Source: Quillaja saponaria | Taxonomy: Eukaryota; Streptophyta; Magnoliopsida; Fabales; Quillajaceae | Direction of reading: 5' to 3' | DNA length: 64,000 bases | NCBI GenBank assembly: GCA_029379385.1 | Contig: CM055612.1 | Location: 11,408,001 to 11,472,000, forward strand | Part shown: positions 12,901 through 23,336 of the stretch, one piece after another | How positions within the stretch are numbered: position 1 is the first letter of the stretch | Layout: the number at the start of each line of letters is the position of its first letter | Notes under the pieces: model-generated | Seen by the model: only the letters and a program-made list of their open reading frames with translations | Databases searched by the model: none | Told to the model about the DNA's origin: nothing | Program-made: the position numbers and the translations under genes

Positions 12901-15900
12901 AATGAACCTAGAAGAAAGTCATACCTAACAATCTACAAGAGATCCCTTTAAACTTCATGATTGCTATCTGTAGGCTGTAAATATTGTGTACAGGGGTATA
13001 AGGGTACTTACATTCCTAGGAGAACATATACCAGACTGTAATTGTGTGAATAATAGAACAACTAAGATATTTCTTTCCAATATTTACAACTTGGTATCAG
13101 AGCAGGGAAACCTAACTTCCTTGCCGCAGCTGCCGCTTATACCGCACTGCTGCAGAAGGTGGTTTCTGGCAACTGTGAGCATAAAGAAACATAATCTGAC
13201 TCGCCTTGAGCCGACAACCAAAACCCTTAAACCCTTGTTATGATCAGCTGCCTTTTCAAAGACTAATTTGAAATTTAGGGTTCAGTGATGTAAGTTTGTG
13301 TTTTTTCTGAAATTTCCTTTATTTTTGGCGTTTTTTTCATCAGATTCACTAGTATTCCTGCTTCTTGGTCATTGATTTCAGTGTGAGATTCTATCACCAA
13401 GGCTGATTTGGAAGGTAAGAGTTCTATGGGAGTGTTTGGCTACGGGTTGGTGTGATTTCAAACTTTTTGTTAGGGCTATTTGGCTGGTTTTTGGTTGTGA
13501 CTACTAGATTTGTGTTGGGGCTGGACTGCTGCATATTATTGAGCTGCAGGTTGGGTGTTGGAGTGAGCTGTTTGGATTGTTTGCTAGATTCTCTTGCTGT
13601 TAACATTCCGTAGGTATGTCGGAGGTTGATATTGTCCCTCAGTCCACTGCTAGTACAGGTAGCGGAAGTAGTGGGAGTAGAAGTGGGCCTTGAATGATAA
13701 TCCCTCCCTTCAAATCAGCCCAGTCTCATTCATGCTTATTGTTTATTCAAGCACGTGGATTGTATGGCTACATTTTAGGTAGCAAAGAAAAAACAGCCAC
13801 GAGAGACAATTTGTTTGAACAATGGATATCTGAAAACACCTTGGTGATGTCCTGGTTAGTTAATTATATGCAACCACAAATTTCTCATGGTAATCTTCTA
13901 CTTGATTCAGCTTATAAGATTTGGACTGTTGTATATCAAACTTATTCTTAGGTTGGAAATGATGCTTAAGTCTTTGAACTAAGGAATAAACTTCATGAAA
14001 CAAAATAGGGGGAGACGATTGTGGCCCACTACTTTGCTACACTGAGTGGCTTATGGCGAAAACTTACTATTATCAGGAATATTAGCCAATGTGTCCTTAA
14101 ATACAACTTCTTATTAGAGAATGGTGGATAATGAGGGTGTATGACTTTCTAGTTGGACTCAATCTTGAGTATGATCAGATTAGAGTGCAGGTTTTGTGGG
14201 AACCCATGAGACGTCTTCCATGGCAACTGATATTGTTCACAGGGAGATAAAAGGAGGTCAAATCAGATGTAGTGAGCTAGGGATGAATAGTGACAAGGAT
14301 CATTTACGGTGTGATTATTGTGGCAAGCCCCGTCATACCAGAGAAATGTGTTGGAATCTTCATGGTTGTCATACCAAAGGACAAGGTGGTAGGAGTACAA
14401 TCCACCTAGATCACAAACTCATTTGTCTAATACTTCAAAGTTATTGGCTAGTGAGAACTTAGACTCTTACCAGCCTCAGTAAGGATGAATGGCTACATCT
14501 CAAGTGATTGGTCTAACTAGATTGGAAATCCTCAGAGACATTTTCCTCTAATTATGCTGAAACGGGTATCTAGAAAACAACTCTTAGCATTCATTCCTCT
14601 GTTGAGTCAGAATCTTGGATTATAGACTCAAGTGCTTCCGACCATAAAACTGGTACTTTGTACAAGTAAAGAAAAGATCTGGCTAGCCAATAGTTCCCTA
14701 TCTTCTATTTCAGGGAAAGATTCCATTCGTTGTACACCTACCTTTACCTTATCTTCCTTTCTCCATATTCCTAATTTCTCAAACAATCTTTTATCTACAA
14801 GTGCCACCACTAAAGAAGTAAAAAGACTTGAAAATGAAAATATAGGAGATAGGTGCAAAAAAATTTGATGATGGATTTTGAATTCCACTCTCTAACATTT
14901 TTCCACAATCATTTAATTAATGAATGCATTAGATGTTCTCTTAGTTTAAATCTAGGTGATTTATATTTGTACAAAAAATTATCAGAGTTAGAACTAATTT
15001 AGGTTTTCAAAATGTTTTGAAAAAATGATTTCTAAATTAATCGTAGGCAGATCCAAACACTAAATAAATAAACAAATTTATTTTTTTTATTGAAGAAATA
15101 ATTTAAAAGCTCTAGGGAGGAAGAAATTTCTTTTAATTTCTTCTAACTAAATACTGCATTGGTCATAGCTAGAACTGGTTTCACGCAAATGCAAGAAACG
15201 TGTACCCTGGTTGACTGTCGAGAAATTTAAGAAAGAAACAAAGCAAGCAATCTTTTTTGGAGTATTCCACATAAACACTTTGTATGGTGATTGCTACATG
15301 ATGGACTATCTATTAGAAGCAATCTTCAAAGAAGACTTTGCAGTATTGATAAATAATGGATTCTGAGCAGCTTGGAACCAGATAAACAAGCTTACACTTA
15401 TTCACTACTTGTCATTTTGCATTTGGAGTTTAAGCTCACTCACCATTGAACTTGCAGGTCTAACAAATACAAAGTAATAGTTTCTAGGGTACATGGGCTC
15501 AGTTAACAGACTTTCTTAGTGGCTGCAGTGACCTTTAAACAGCTATCTCCATAAGCTGCCACTGTTTAGGAATGAGAAATACTTCAATGGCGAGAGCTGT
15601 AACTTTTCGGAGGTTCTGTCCAAAGCTACCCAATACCATGAAGAATTCAACAAAGCCCAGCTGGTTTCTATGAAGTTGAAAGCCAAAATGGACTAACTTC
15701 TAGTCGTGATGGATTAGCTTGGATCAGACCCCCTAGGGTACAGACCAAGATCAATTTTGATGCAGGAACTATTGGACCTAAGAACAAGGGGAGTACTGTA
15801 GTTCTAGCAAGAGACCATGAAGACAAACAGGAACAGAGGATCAAATCACCTTTTATGCTTGAAACTTTGGCTTTGCGAAGCGGTGATAGGGGCTCTTGAG

Positions 15901-18249
15901 AAACAATGGCAGGATATGAATTTTGAAGGTGATACAAAACAGGTTATTGAAGTTGTGCTTAAGAAGCACAGTGGACTTCACTCAACAAACGTTTTAATCA
16001 CAGACAATCACATGTTGTGTACCCCCATAAGGGTACCTACACTTCTAGGAGTATGTATACTGGATTATATTTGTGTGAATAATAGACAACTAAGATATCT
16101 CTCTCCAATATTTACAAATCTATGACAATCACATGTTGACAGGAAAAGTTATAGTTAATAACTTTTTGCAAAACCCAGGCAAGAAAAAGAGGAAAACATA
16201 GTAAGGTCTAAGCTAACATTATACATCATTTTAAGAACCAAAAAAATATGAAAGCTTGTTTTATTTAGCTTGAAGAAAAAAACAACCACATCTTCCCATT
16301 TAAAAAATTGATGTCCCACAAGGACCTTCAACGCTACCAACCATTTAACACTAGGTTACTACATACCAAAGTGTAAGACTCAACACATCTTTCCTGTCCA
16401 GAATATTGTTGTTTCAAAATGGCCTTTATTGCTACCCACCATTTGTTTTAACTCTTAGATATTAAACGCCAAAGTGTAGCTCATCTAAAACATAAGCAAC
16501 CAAAATTATTAGAACCTGTTTGGTTGTAAAATGGAAAAGATGCATATCCTCATGAATCGGCACACAAATTTACTGCCTGACATGCAAGAGAGTTATTGAA
16601 GTCTTAAAGAATAAACAACCACATCTTCCCATTTTAAAAAATTGATGTCCCAGGCCCTTCAATGCTACCAACCATTTAACTCTCAGATACTACAAACCAA
16701 GTTATAAGGTGCAACGTCTTTCCCTTTCATAAAATTGACATTTCACAATGTCCGAAGTGTAAAAGAGAAGCTTGAAATTAATCCAAACATAAGCAACCAA
16801 AATTGTTAGAATATGCCCAGTTTGTAAAACGGAAAAGATTCACATCCTCATGAATCAGGCTACAAATTGGTGCACAACTTTAATGCTTGACATGCAAGAG
16901 GCATCTATTTGTTTAAGATTGTAACTGAACATCCTTCCAGAATTGACTTTGTACATCTTATTTATATGAATGTCATAGACATACAAGGTTATATACCTTA
17001 TTCACCTAGTTAATAAATTAAATAGATTGTATCTTTCGTGCATACCAAAGCACATCTGCTCAACAAAATTCCAAGCACACAACTAAACAATGTTATTAAA
17101 GGCACGCTTGAAGCGCAAAAGGTGCAAGGCGATGACCCCCTCGCCTTTGTATCTCTAAAGGCTGGCGCTAGCACTAAGGCGCCCTAGGCACACAACTCTT
17201 CCATTTCTAAGGCACATAAAAGGTGCACCTAAATTATTTTTTTTATTTTTTATTTTTTGGAAAAAAAAAAAATTCCTCAGAAATAGGAAACGTCAAACAT
17301 TGCAAAGAGTCCTGATAGAAACATGCAAGTCCCCTAAAACATTAAAAAAAAAAAAATACACTAAATCAGCAGCTGGCCTTTAGCCAAAATCCTAATATCA
17401 GCAGCCTATGGACTGGAAGCCTCAGAGCATCCCTGTTTTCTGGTACAGAGCATATTTTCAGTGCGTCTCACTTTGCTTAGGCGCTGCGAAGGACCCCTAG
17501 CGCCTAGAGCCTTTGTTAACACTTGAAATAAATGACTATTTTATTTTATTTTATTTTTTTGAAAAAGTGATCTGTTTTAGGTACATTTGAATTTTCTGAG
17601 TTGTTTTGGGACTAAGCCCTAATCATTGAGATAAGTAATCACTAGTAGATAAATAGGCAAGAATAATTATAACAGAGCCATTTCCTACATCATCATTAGT
17701 AACAAAAATAAAATGAAAACAGCAACAGTAATGATAATTTGATAGGTCAGTGGAAAAACGAAAATTTTCCCTTTATCTGCTTATTCTGCCCAAGAAAGTC
17801 ATAAGGCACGTTAACCCTCCTTATACTGCTCTCGAGGCCTTTCTACCATCAATTAAAAATCAGATTTTGCAGATAAGTAATAAAATTAACCAAATACTAT
17901 AATTGTAACCATCACCATAAGCAGAAATGAATCAAATGAAATAATAAAGATAAACAACCATATCAGGTATCAATCAATAAAAAAGAAAACGAATATTTAC
18001 CAAAATTGAAATGCAATAAATAGAAATGAACCACTAAAACCGTAACCACAACCAGAAATGAATCAAATGAAGTAACAAAGCTAGACAACCATATAAGGTA
18101 TCATTAAAAAGAAAACGAGTTTACTTACCAAAATTGAAATGCAGTGAGCTCATCAGAGCCTTGTTACAAATCACAATTGACACCGATGACACCACAGATA
18201 GAGTCAACGCTCCTATAGTTCCCAACTGGAACTTTTGTCCCTCACCCAT
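9933..18249 (-). CDS. UXT1: UDP-xylose transporter (nucleotide-sugar transporter, TPT/DMT family), frameshifted
   Basis: Golgi/ER-membrane antiporter of the plant UXT group, which brings UDP-xylose to the lumen for xylan and xyloglucan synthesis. Seven coding exons in phase: 18249-18129, 12136-11952, 11867-11800, 11405-11273, 10704-10543, 10438-10165 and 10049-9933. The product would be 352 residues with about ten membrane helices. Hallmarks include VSIVICNKAL, TLTSWHLLVT, LNGISIGLLNLSLGFNSVGFYQ split over exons, MTKLAIIP, STQLLYQSCPYQ and GKTSPVTYQVLGHLKT. The polar tail ends WRSNKDLHA. The start ATG is the one giving MGEGQKFQ, the usual UXT N-terminus; a more upstream in-frame ATG lies in the 5' leader. 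Exon 6 is 274 nt, one more than the 273 needed. The extra base is at 10409-10410, so the read-through stops at 10391-10393 after 238 residues. Intron 1 is about 6 kb and full of repeats. A 5' UTR intron just upstream of the ATG is likely. Confidence 0.9.
10798..10860. repeat. (TA)n and (AC)n microsatellites in UXT1 intron 4
   Basis: A TA run at about 10798-10818 is followed by interrupted CA repeats to about 10860. Confidence 0.9.
12739..12767. repeat. (AC)n microsatellite in UXT1 intron 1
   Basis: About 14 AC units. Confidence 0.95.
13694..14390 (+). pseudogene. Copia gag remnant with CCHC zinc knuckle
   Basis: The stretch 13694-13948 reads as the capsid-like part of copia Gag: a GLYGYILGSK segment, then FEQWISENTLVMSWLVNYMQ and a segment equivalent to the usual EIW. 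Further on, about 14311-14370 encodes CDYCGKPRHTREMCWNLHG, a CX2CX4HX4C zinc knuckle of the copia type (Cys, Cys, His, Cys all present). The two are separated by stops and frame changes, so no full Gag can be made. Confidence 0.7.
15560..16000 (+). pseudogene. RNase H-like (RVT_3) fragment inside the copia-like element
   Basis: Broken reading frames give NEKYFNGESCNFSEVLSKA, then WIRPPRVQTKINFDAG, then EAVIGALEKQWQDMNFEGDTK. This order matches plant RVT_3 proteins and LINE C-termini (a WxRN...F linker, then the KINFDA RNase H start, then the helix ending in EGD). Stops and frame changes separate the pieces. It could be a captured host or LINE fragment. Confidence 0.6.
16275..16903. repeat. 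Diverged tandem duplication in UXT1 intron 1
   Basis: Copy 1 (about 16275-16590) and copy 2 (about 16609-16903) share, in the same order, ACAACCACATCTTCCCATTT, TTGATGTCCCA, CTACCAACCATTTAAC, AACCAAAATT.TTAGAA, TCCTCATGAATC and GACATGCAAGAG. The middle parts are diverged. Confidence 0.75.
17092..17514. mobile_element. GGCGCC-rich MITE-like repeat in UXT1 intron 1
   Basis: The left end TGTTATTAAAGGCACGCTTGAAGCGC pattern is mirrored by the right end AGCGCCTAGAGCCTTTGTTAACA, giving imperfect inverted ends (TGTTANNAAAGGC). GGCGC/GCGCC words cluster near both ends and the middle is A/T-rich. It looks like a common plant short repeat family. Target duplication not resolved. Confidence 0.5.
17905..18147. 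repeat. Tandem duplication spanning the UXT1 exon 1 splice donor
   Basis: Copy A (17905-18021) and copy B (18042-18147) share GTAACCA..ACC, AGAAATGAATCAAATGAA, ACAACCATAT.AGGTATCA, AAAGAAAACGA and TTACCAAAATTGAAATGCA. Copy B contains the real exon 1 end and donor (18129/18128). Copy A carries a decoy exon end with a GTAAAT donor at 18000-17995. Confidence 0.75.
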
Positions 18250-18977
18250 CTTTGTCTTTGCTCTGATGATTAACAACAAAAAAGGGTTCTGACAATAAGC
18301 CCAAAGATTCAAATTTTACTTTTTATAAGTACGAAAGGAAAAAAAAAAAAAAACAATCGAAGAAAAAGAAGAAGACACCCAAGTAAGCAACGGTAATTGT
18401 CAATAAGCAGCAAAATTAGTTACCCACAAAACAAGGCAACAAATTTAACAAACAAATAAAAGAGTAGCAAAACTTACAGAGCTATAAATAAGAAACAAAA
18501 TTAAAGGAGGCTGAAAATGAATCAAGTAAATAATAAAGAAAGCCTCAGATCCGGTACTAAAGGGAAAGAATTACGAGTATACAGCAACAACATCATCATT
18601 TTGGATCACAGAGTTTAGGTTAGCAATCACAACACTAACCACATAAACTGAGACCAAACCGTTTGGTAAAATGAAATAGCAGGGTACCTAACGATTATCG
18701 AAAATCAAAGGAATGTCGATGATTGCGTTTTTGCTTCGCCTTTTGTTTCTAGTTCCGGGCTGGTGTTGTACGAGCCTGTTTTCTGAAGATGTGCTCATGA
18801 AATAAAAAAGAAAAGTTTCAAGTCTCGTGAGTTGTGAACCAGAGATGCAGAGAAGAAAATTACACCTTTTGCATTTTGCATTTTTACATTTTGCCCATGC
18901 ACCATTTCATAATATTATATTAAACTCCCTTCTCATTTTAATATATACATCTAAGTCAACGTAATAATAACGTAACA

Positions 18978-19873
18978 ATAAGTTTTGGAACAGGGAAAGA
19001 AATAATAAATTTGGTTTGCTAATTGATAGTTTTTTTTTTTTTTTTTTTGCATATTTTTGCATAAAAAATAGGTACATGTCAGTATGTCACAAATTATTTT
19101 AAAATTTTTTTTTATAGAAAATTACAATAATTGGAGTAAAATGTAAAAAAAAAAAAATTATAATTTCAAGAAGAAGAACATAAGTATAGTTCATGACTTC
19201 ATGTCTTCATGTCTTCATGTGTATATTTTAATGTAATATTTCACAAATACAAAAGTTTTCATTACCAATTTTAATATAAATTTTATATAAATATTATATG
19301 GTAGTGCTATGTGCACTATCCAAGTTTATATGTAAACAAAAGTCCAAAACGTAAGAAAGATGGTGTTTTATTTTATATAAAACATAATATTAGTATATAA
19401 AGAAACAAGAATTGTGAGAGGGAAAAAAAGATAAACTTTCTAAGCAATATTCAATGAGAAAAGAACTAAAATATTAAAGAATTTAACAATTAGTTTTGGA
19501 ATAGGGAAAGAAAATAATTTAAGCAAAAATAATAATTTTGGTTTACAAATTGATAAAAAAAAATATATATATTCATATTTATGCATAAAAAATAGGTACC
19601 ATGTCACAATTTTAAAAAAAAAAAATTTAGAAAATTACAATAATTGGAGTAAAATGTAAAAAAAAAAAAATTATAATTTAAGGAAGAAGAACATAAGTAT
19701 AGTTCATGACTTCATGTGCAAATTTTAATGTAATATTTTGCAAATACATAAGTTTTCATTACAAATTTTTAACATAAATTTTATATAAATATTATATGGT
19801 AGTGCTATATGCACTATCCTAAGTTTATATGTAAACAAAAAGTCCAAAACATAAGAAAGATGGTGTTTTATTT
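18978..19873. repeat. Tandem direct duplication of about 390 bp
   Basis: Copy 1 (about 18978-19370) and copy 2 (about 19485-19873) share long stretches including GGGAAAGAAA, GCATAAAAAATAGGTAC, ATTACAATAATTGGAGTAA, AAGAAGAACATAAGTATAG, ATATTATATGGTAGTGCTAT and AAGAAAGATGGTGTTTTATT. Copy 1 also has a short CTTCATGT triplication (about 19195-19220). The segment lies between UXT1 and the MULE, in DNA with no recognisable gene. Confidence 0.85.
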
Positions 19874-21118
19874 TTTGTCTTTTAGTTATCTTGTAATGCA
19901 CTTAACACTTTATGTAGTCTATATATCAATATCCATATTATAACATATTAAAAACTTAATTAAAATTATATCTTTATCAAGTAGGTGCAGTATAACATGA
20001 ACTAATATTAAATTTGAAAAATAACATATTAAAATAAATGTAAATATTTACACATATATTATTTTAATATTTGAAGTGGAAACATATCTTAAACAATAGA
20101 AACTTCAAAAATATTTAACTTTCACTAGTAGTATATTTAGAAAACAATAATATAATAAATTCGAATCTCACAAACTTGAATTAAATATCATATGAAAAGA
20201 AAGATGAAATGCCAACAAATAGAATATAAAAAGTTAAATTAGAATAATTTAAGAAAGGGAAAAATGGAAAAGACTTCGTACCTAAAAGTCTAAAAGCTCG
20301 CTCTGTCGGTGTGGGTATGTAAGTTTTGAATGAAATAGGACTTTGACTTTCAGGCTGTGATTGAAAGAAGAGCAATTATGATCGGGGAGAATATGGAGAG
20401 AGGGGGAATTGAAATTTCAATATGGAGTTGGAGAAGTTTAAAAATGCATAATATGGGACAAGAGAAACATTATATGAATGCTTCAAATTAAGTTTCCTCT
20501 TTCCTCTAATCTTAATAGATACTACCCTTTTTAAGAGATAATAAATTTTGATTATGAAATTATTATGGTTATTAATTATAGAATATAGTGATTATGAATT
20601 ATAGTAGTGGTCATTTATTATATTAAGAATATTTTACTAATTTATAATGGAGGAGACTCTACTAAAATAGTTTTAGATGGTGATAATTAAAATCCTGTTG
20701 AAGAAAGTGTTTAATTACTTAAATTCTTTCTTATGAAGAAAAAGAATAAAGAATAATATAAACTTGGCCTTTTAGTCGTCTAGTTTTATATGTTATATAT
20801 TACTAAAAATGTGTATTAAGCATTAAATATAAACTTTTCATTCTATACAAAAAATTAGTAAACCAATATATGCCTCCCTATTATTAAATATTATCAGATT
20901 TAAAACTTTTCTTATTCCGTCTATTTTTATTCCATGATATATATATATATATATATTTGGGATTTGAGTTTCTACTATTTGGCGGAATTAAGAGATAATT
21001 TTTTTTCCTTTTTTGGGTGAAAAATCCAATAAATCTCTTTCTTCTCACAGTGTTTAATAATATCTTTATTTTATTTTTTAATGCAATCAAAAAAATTTGT
21101 AAATTAATTAATTTTAAA
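19874..21118. other. AT-rich intergenic DNA, no gene seen
   Basis: No exon with family resemblance was found on either strand. A TA run lies near 20938-20956. Confidence 0.5.
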
Positions 21119-21300
21119 ATTATTTTTATTGCATGTACAATTAATTGAAATGAAAAGTCAACTACTGTCAGCGCTCATTTATCAACTAAAACACAAAAGT
21201 CTATGCCAGTGAACACTTTGACTCGTTGGACACTTCCATCAATTGAAACCAACAAGTCAGTTAGCTGAAAGTGCACTCTAAAACCTATACGACATAGTTT
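21119..21300 (+). repeat. Left copy of 182 bp direct repeat flanking the MULE
   Basis: Starts ATTATTTTTATTGCATG and ends CTATACGACATAGTTT exactly where the MULE begins. It matches 30430-30611 over the same 182 bp length with only about ten differences. Confidence 0.9.
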
Positions 21301-21657
21301 GGATTTTTAGACATAAGGGTCCATATCTTATAATTTTTATACAAAACGGTAAATTTTTTACTTTAATAGCCAGAATAGGGTGAACTTTGAAACCGTTTTT
21401 TCAAAAACTGGTTTATGGGTCCGACTAAGCATGCCATGTCACCCCACTTACCCACCCACACACACCTCATGCGCCACGCGAGCGAAATTAAATTAGGTAT
21501 GAAACCGACTTTACAAAAGCCGGTTTCACCCAAGTTTTGTCCCCACGCGGGACCCGTCCTGACAATTAAAGCCGGTTTTAGACTGTGTGCTTTGCAACAT
21601 TGCAAGCTACTGCAGCCTAGCGATGCATGTCCAGGCCCCCTTGCAATAATCGAGACC

Positions 21658-21678
21658 GCCCCCCCCCCCCCCCCCCCC
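21658..21678 (+). repeat. Poly-C run of about 20
   Basis: An uninterrupted C homopolymer of about 20 lies in the left end of the MULE. The matching right-end position has a G run of only about seven near 30176. Confidence 0.95.
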
Positions 21679-21799
21679 GGTGCAATAATTCAAGTCGCCC
21701 CTTCACACTCCTCTCTATAATACACACTCTCCTCACCTTCATCCTTCATCCAGAGACTCACCTTTCCTCCCTTGTTTTCTCAGACTCTCCTCTAACAAA

Positions 21800-23336
21800 C
21801 TCAACACATTGATCCTCCTTATATGTAATCACCTTCATCCTTTTTCTCCTTTAATATTTTCATGCTCTTCCTTCTTTGTTCTCCCTCACATTTTATTTGC
21901 AAGCAAAATCTTGGTAAGTTATAAAAATTTTAATTTAAAAAATTATTATTATTATTTTTAGTTAAATTAAATTATTTTCTTTTTAAAAATTTTATTTACA
22001 ACCTATTATATTTACAAATTATAATCATATATATTATTATATACATTACGATTAATTTATATTATTTATTATAATTAGCAATATTTAATTATTAATTATT
22101 TAAATTATGTATACCATTTAATTTTTTTAAAATAAAATATAAATATAAATTATATAAACCATTTAATGTTAAAATTGATATATATGTTCTATTATTCTAA
22201 GTTTATTTATGTTTTTTTTAGGATTATTGTTGAAATCACGTTGCCGGTGTTGATACTTTTTGCTCATTTGTTTCTTACCTGGTAAGTCATAAAGAAGAAT
22301 TAATTTTGTATAAAGTTATATTTATCATTGTTGTATGCATGTACCTATATTTGCAGTAGTTTTATATAATAATTGTTGAAATATTAATTTTTATTATATG
22401 TTATAATTAAAAATTTGTTGTAATTGTAATTTTTATGATAATTGCAATAATTAGTATATTTATGATATGATAAATTATTAACTTTTTCATGTTTAAATTA
22501 ATAAATAATATTTATAAGTTTAAAATAGTAATTATGTGACACTTAAATTAATTAGTAATTTTGTGACGTTTAAATTAGTCAGTAATTTTGTTTTCCTTAA
22601 AATAGTAATTTAATGAGTTTTGAAATAATTAATAATTATTGTATTTGTATGTTTTAATGTAATTAATATATTTAACAATATATTAATTAGTAATTTTGAT
22701 AATTTTAAATTAATTAGTAATTTTGATAGTTTTAAATTAATTAATATATTTATTAGGAAATTAAAGTTTAATTAATTCATAATAATTATGGTAAGTAATA
22801 TACCTATGATAAATAGTGATTTTATTATTTTGTAAGAAATAGTAATTTTATTTTAAAATTAGTGACTAATTTATAAATAGTAATTTTTTATTTTTTTTGG
22901 GAAATTTATAGTAATATATTTATGATAAATATTTTTTTTTTTTTGTATTTGTATGTTTTAATGTAATTAATTTATAGATAGTATTTTTATGTTTTAATAT
23001 GTAATGATATTTTTTTATTATTTAATTAATTCATAATAGGCAAAATTAATATTTATAATTAACTTAAAGATGAAACCATAATATTTTAATATAATTTATT
23101 TAAAATATACATTATAAGTAATAAATTTGTGTTGTTTCAATTAATTAGTAATTTGGATAGTTTTAATTTGAATTAATTGTGATGTTTGAATAAATTAGTA
23201 ATTTGGATATTATAATTTGAATCATTTCTTATGATTAGTAGTCTATAGTTAATCTATGTAAATTAGTGAATTCATTAACAATATAAGGAGAAAATTTTAT
23301 AATATTTTAAAGCATTTTGAAGGTGCAAGTTTGATA
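21800..23336. other. AT-rich 5' region of the MULE
   Basis: Likely leader and intron sequence upstream of the transposase. Short repeats of AATTAGTAATTTTGATAGTTT-like phrases recur between 22540 and 23220. No exon recognised. Confidence 0.5.

Larger units (their letters stand above)
12985..16116 (+). mobile_element. Small copia-like LTR element with gag remnant and RNase H-like fragment
   Basis: Two related copies of about 100 bp (12985-13088 and 16016-16116) share start TGTGTAC, middle TGTGTGAATAATAG and end CCAATATTTACA. TTGGTATCAGAGC (13091-13103) directly after the left copy is the initiator-Met tRNA primer-binding site typical of plant copia elements. Flanking 5-mers are AATAT (12980-12984) and AATCT (16117-16121), a one-mismatch target duplication. 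Inside are a decayed gag with a zinc knuckle and an RNase H-like fragment; protease, integrase and reverse transcriptase were not seen. No clear polypurine tract precedes the right LTR. The element sits in UXT1 intron 1 on the opposite strand to the gene. Confidence 0.75.

Noticed and set aside
21363..21812. Open frames in the MULE left end
   Set aside because: They run through the terminal repeat and poly-C; composition is that of the repeat, not a protein.
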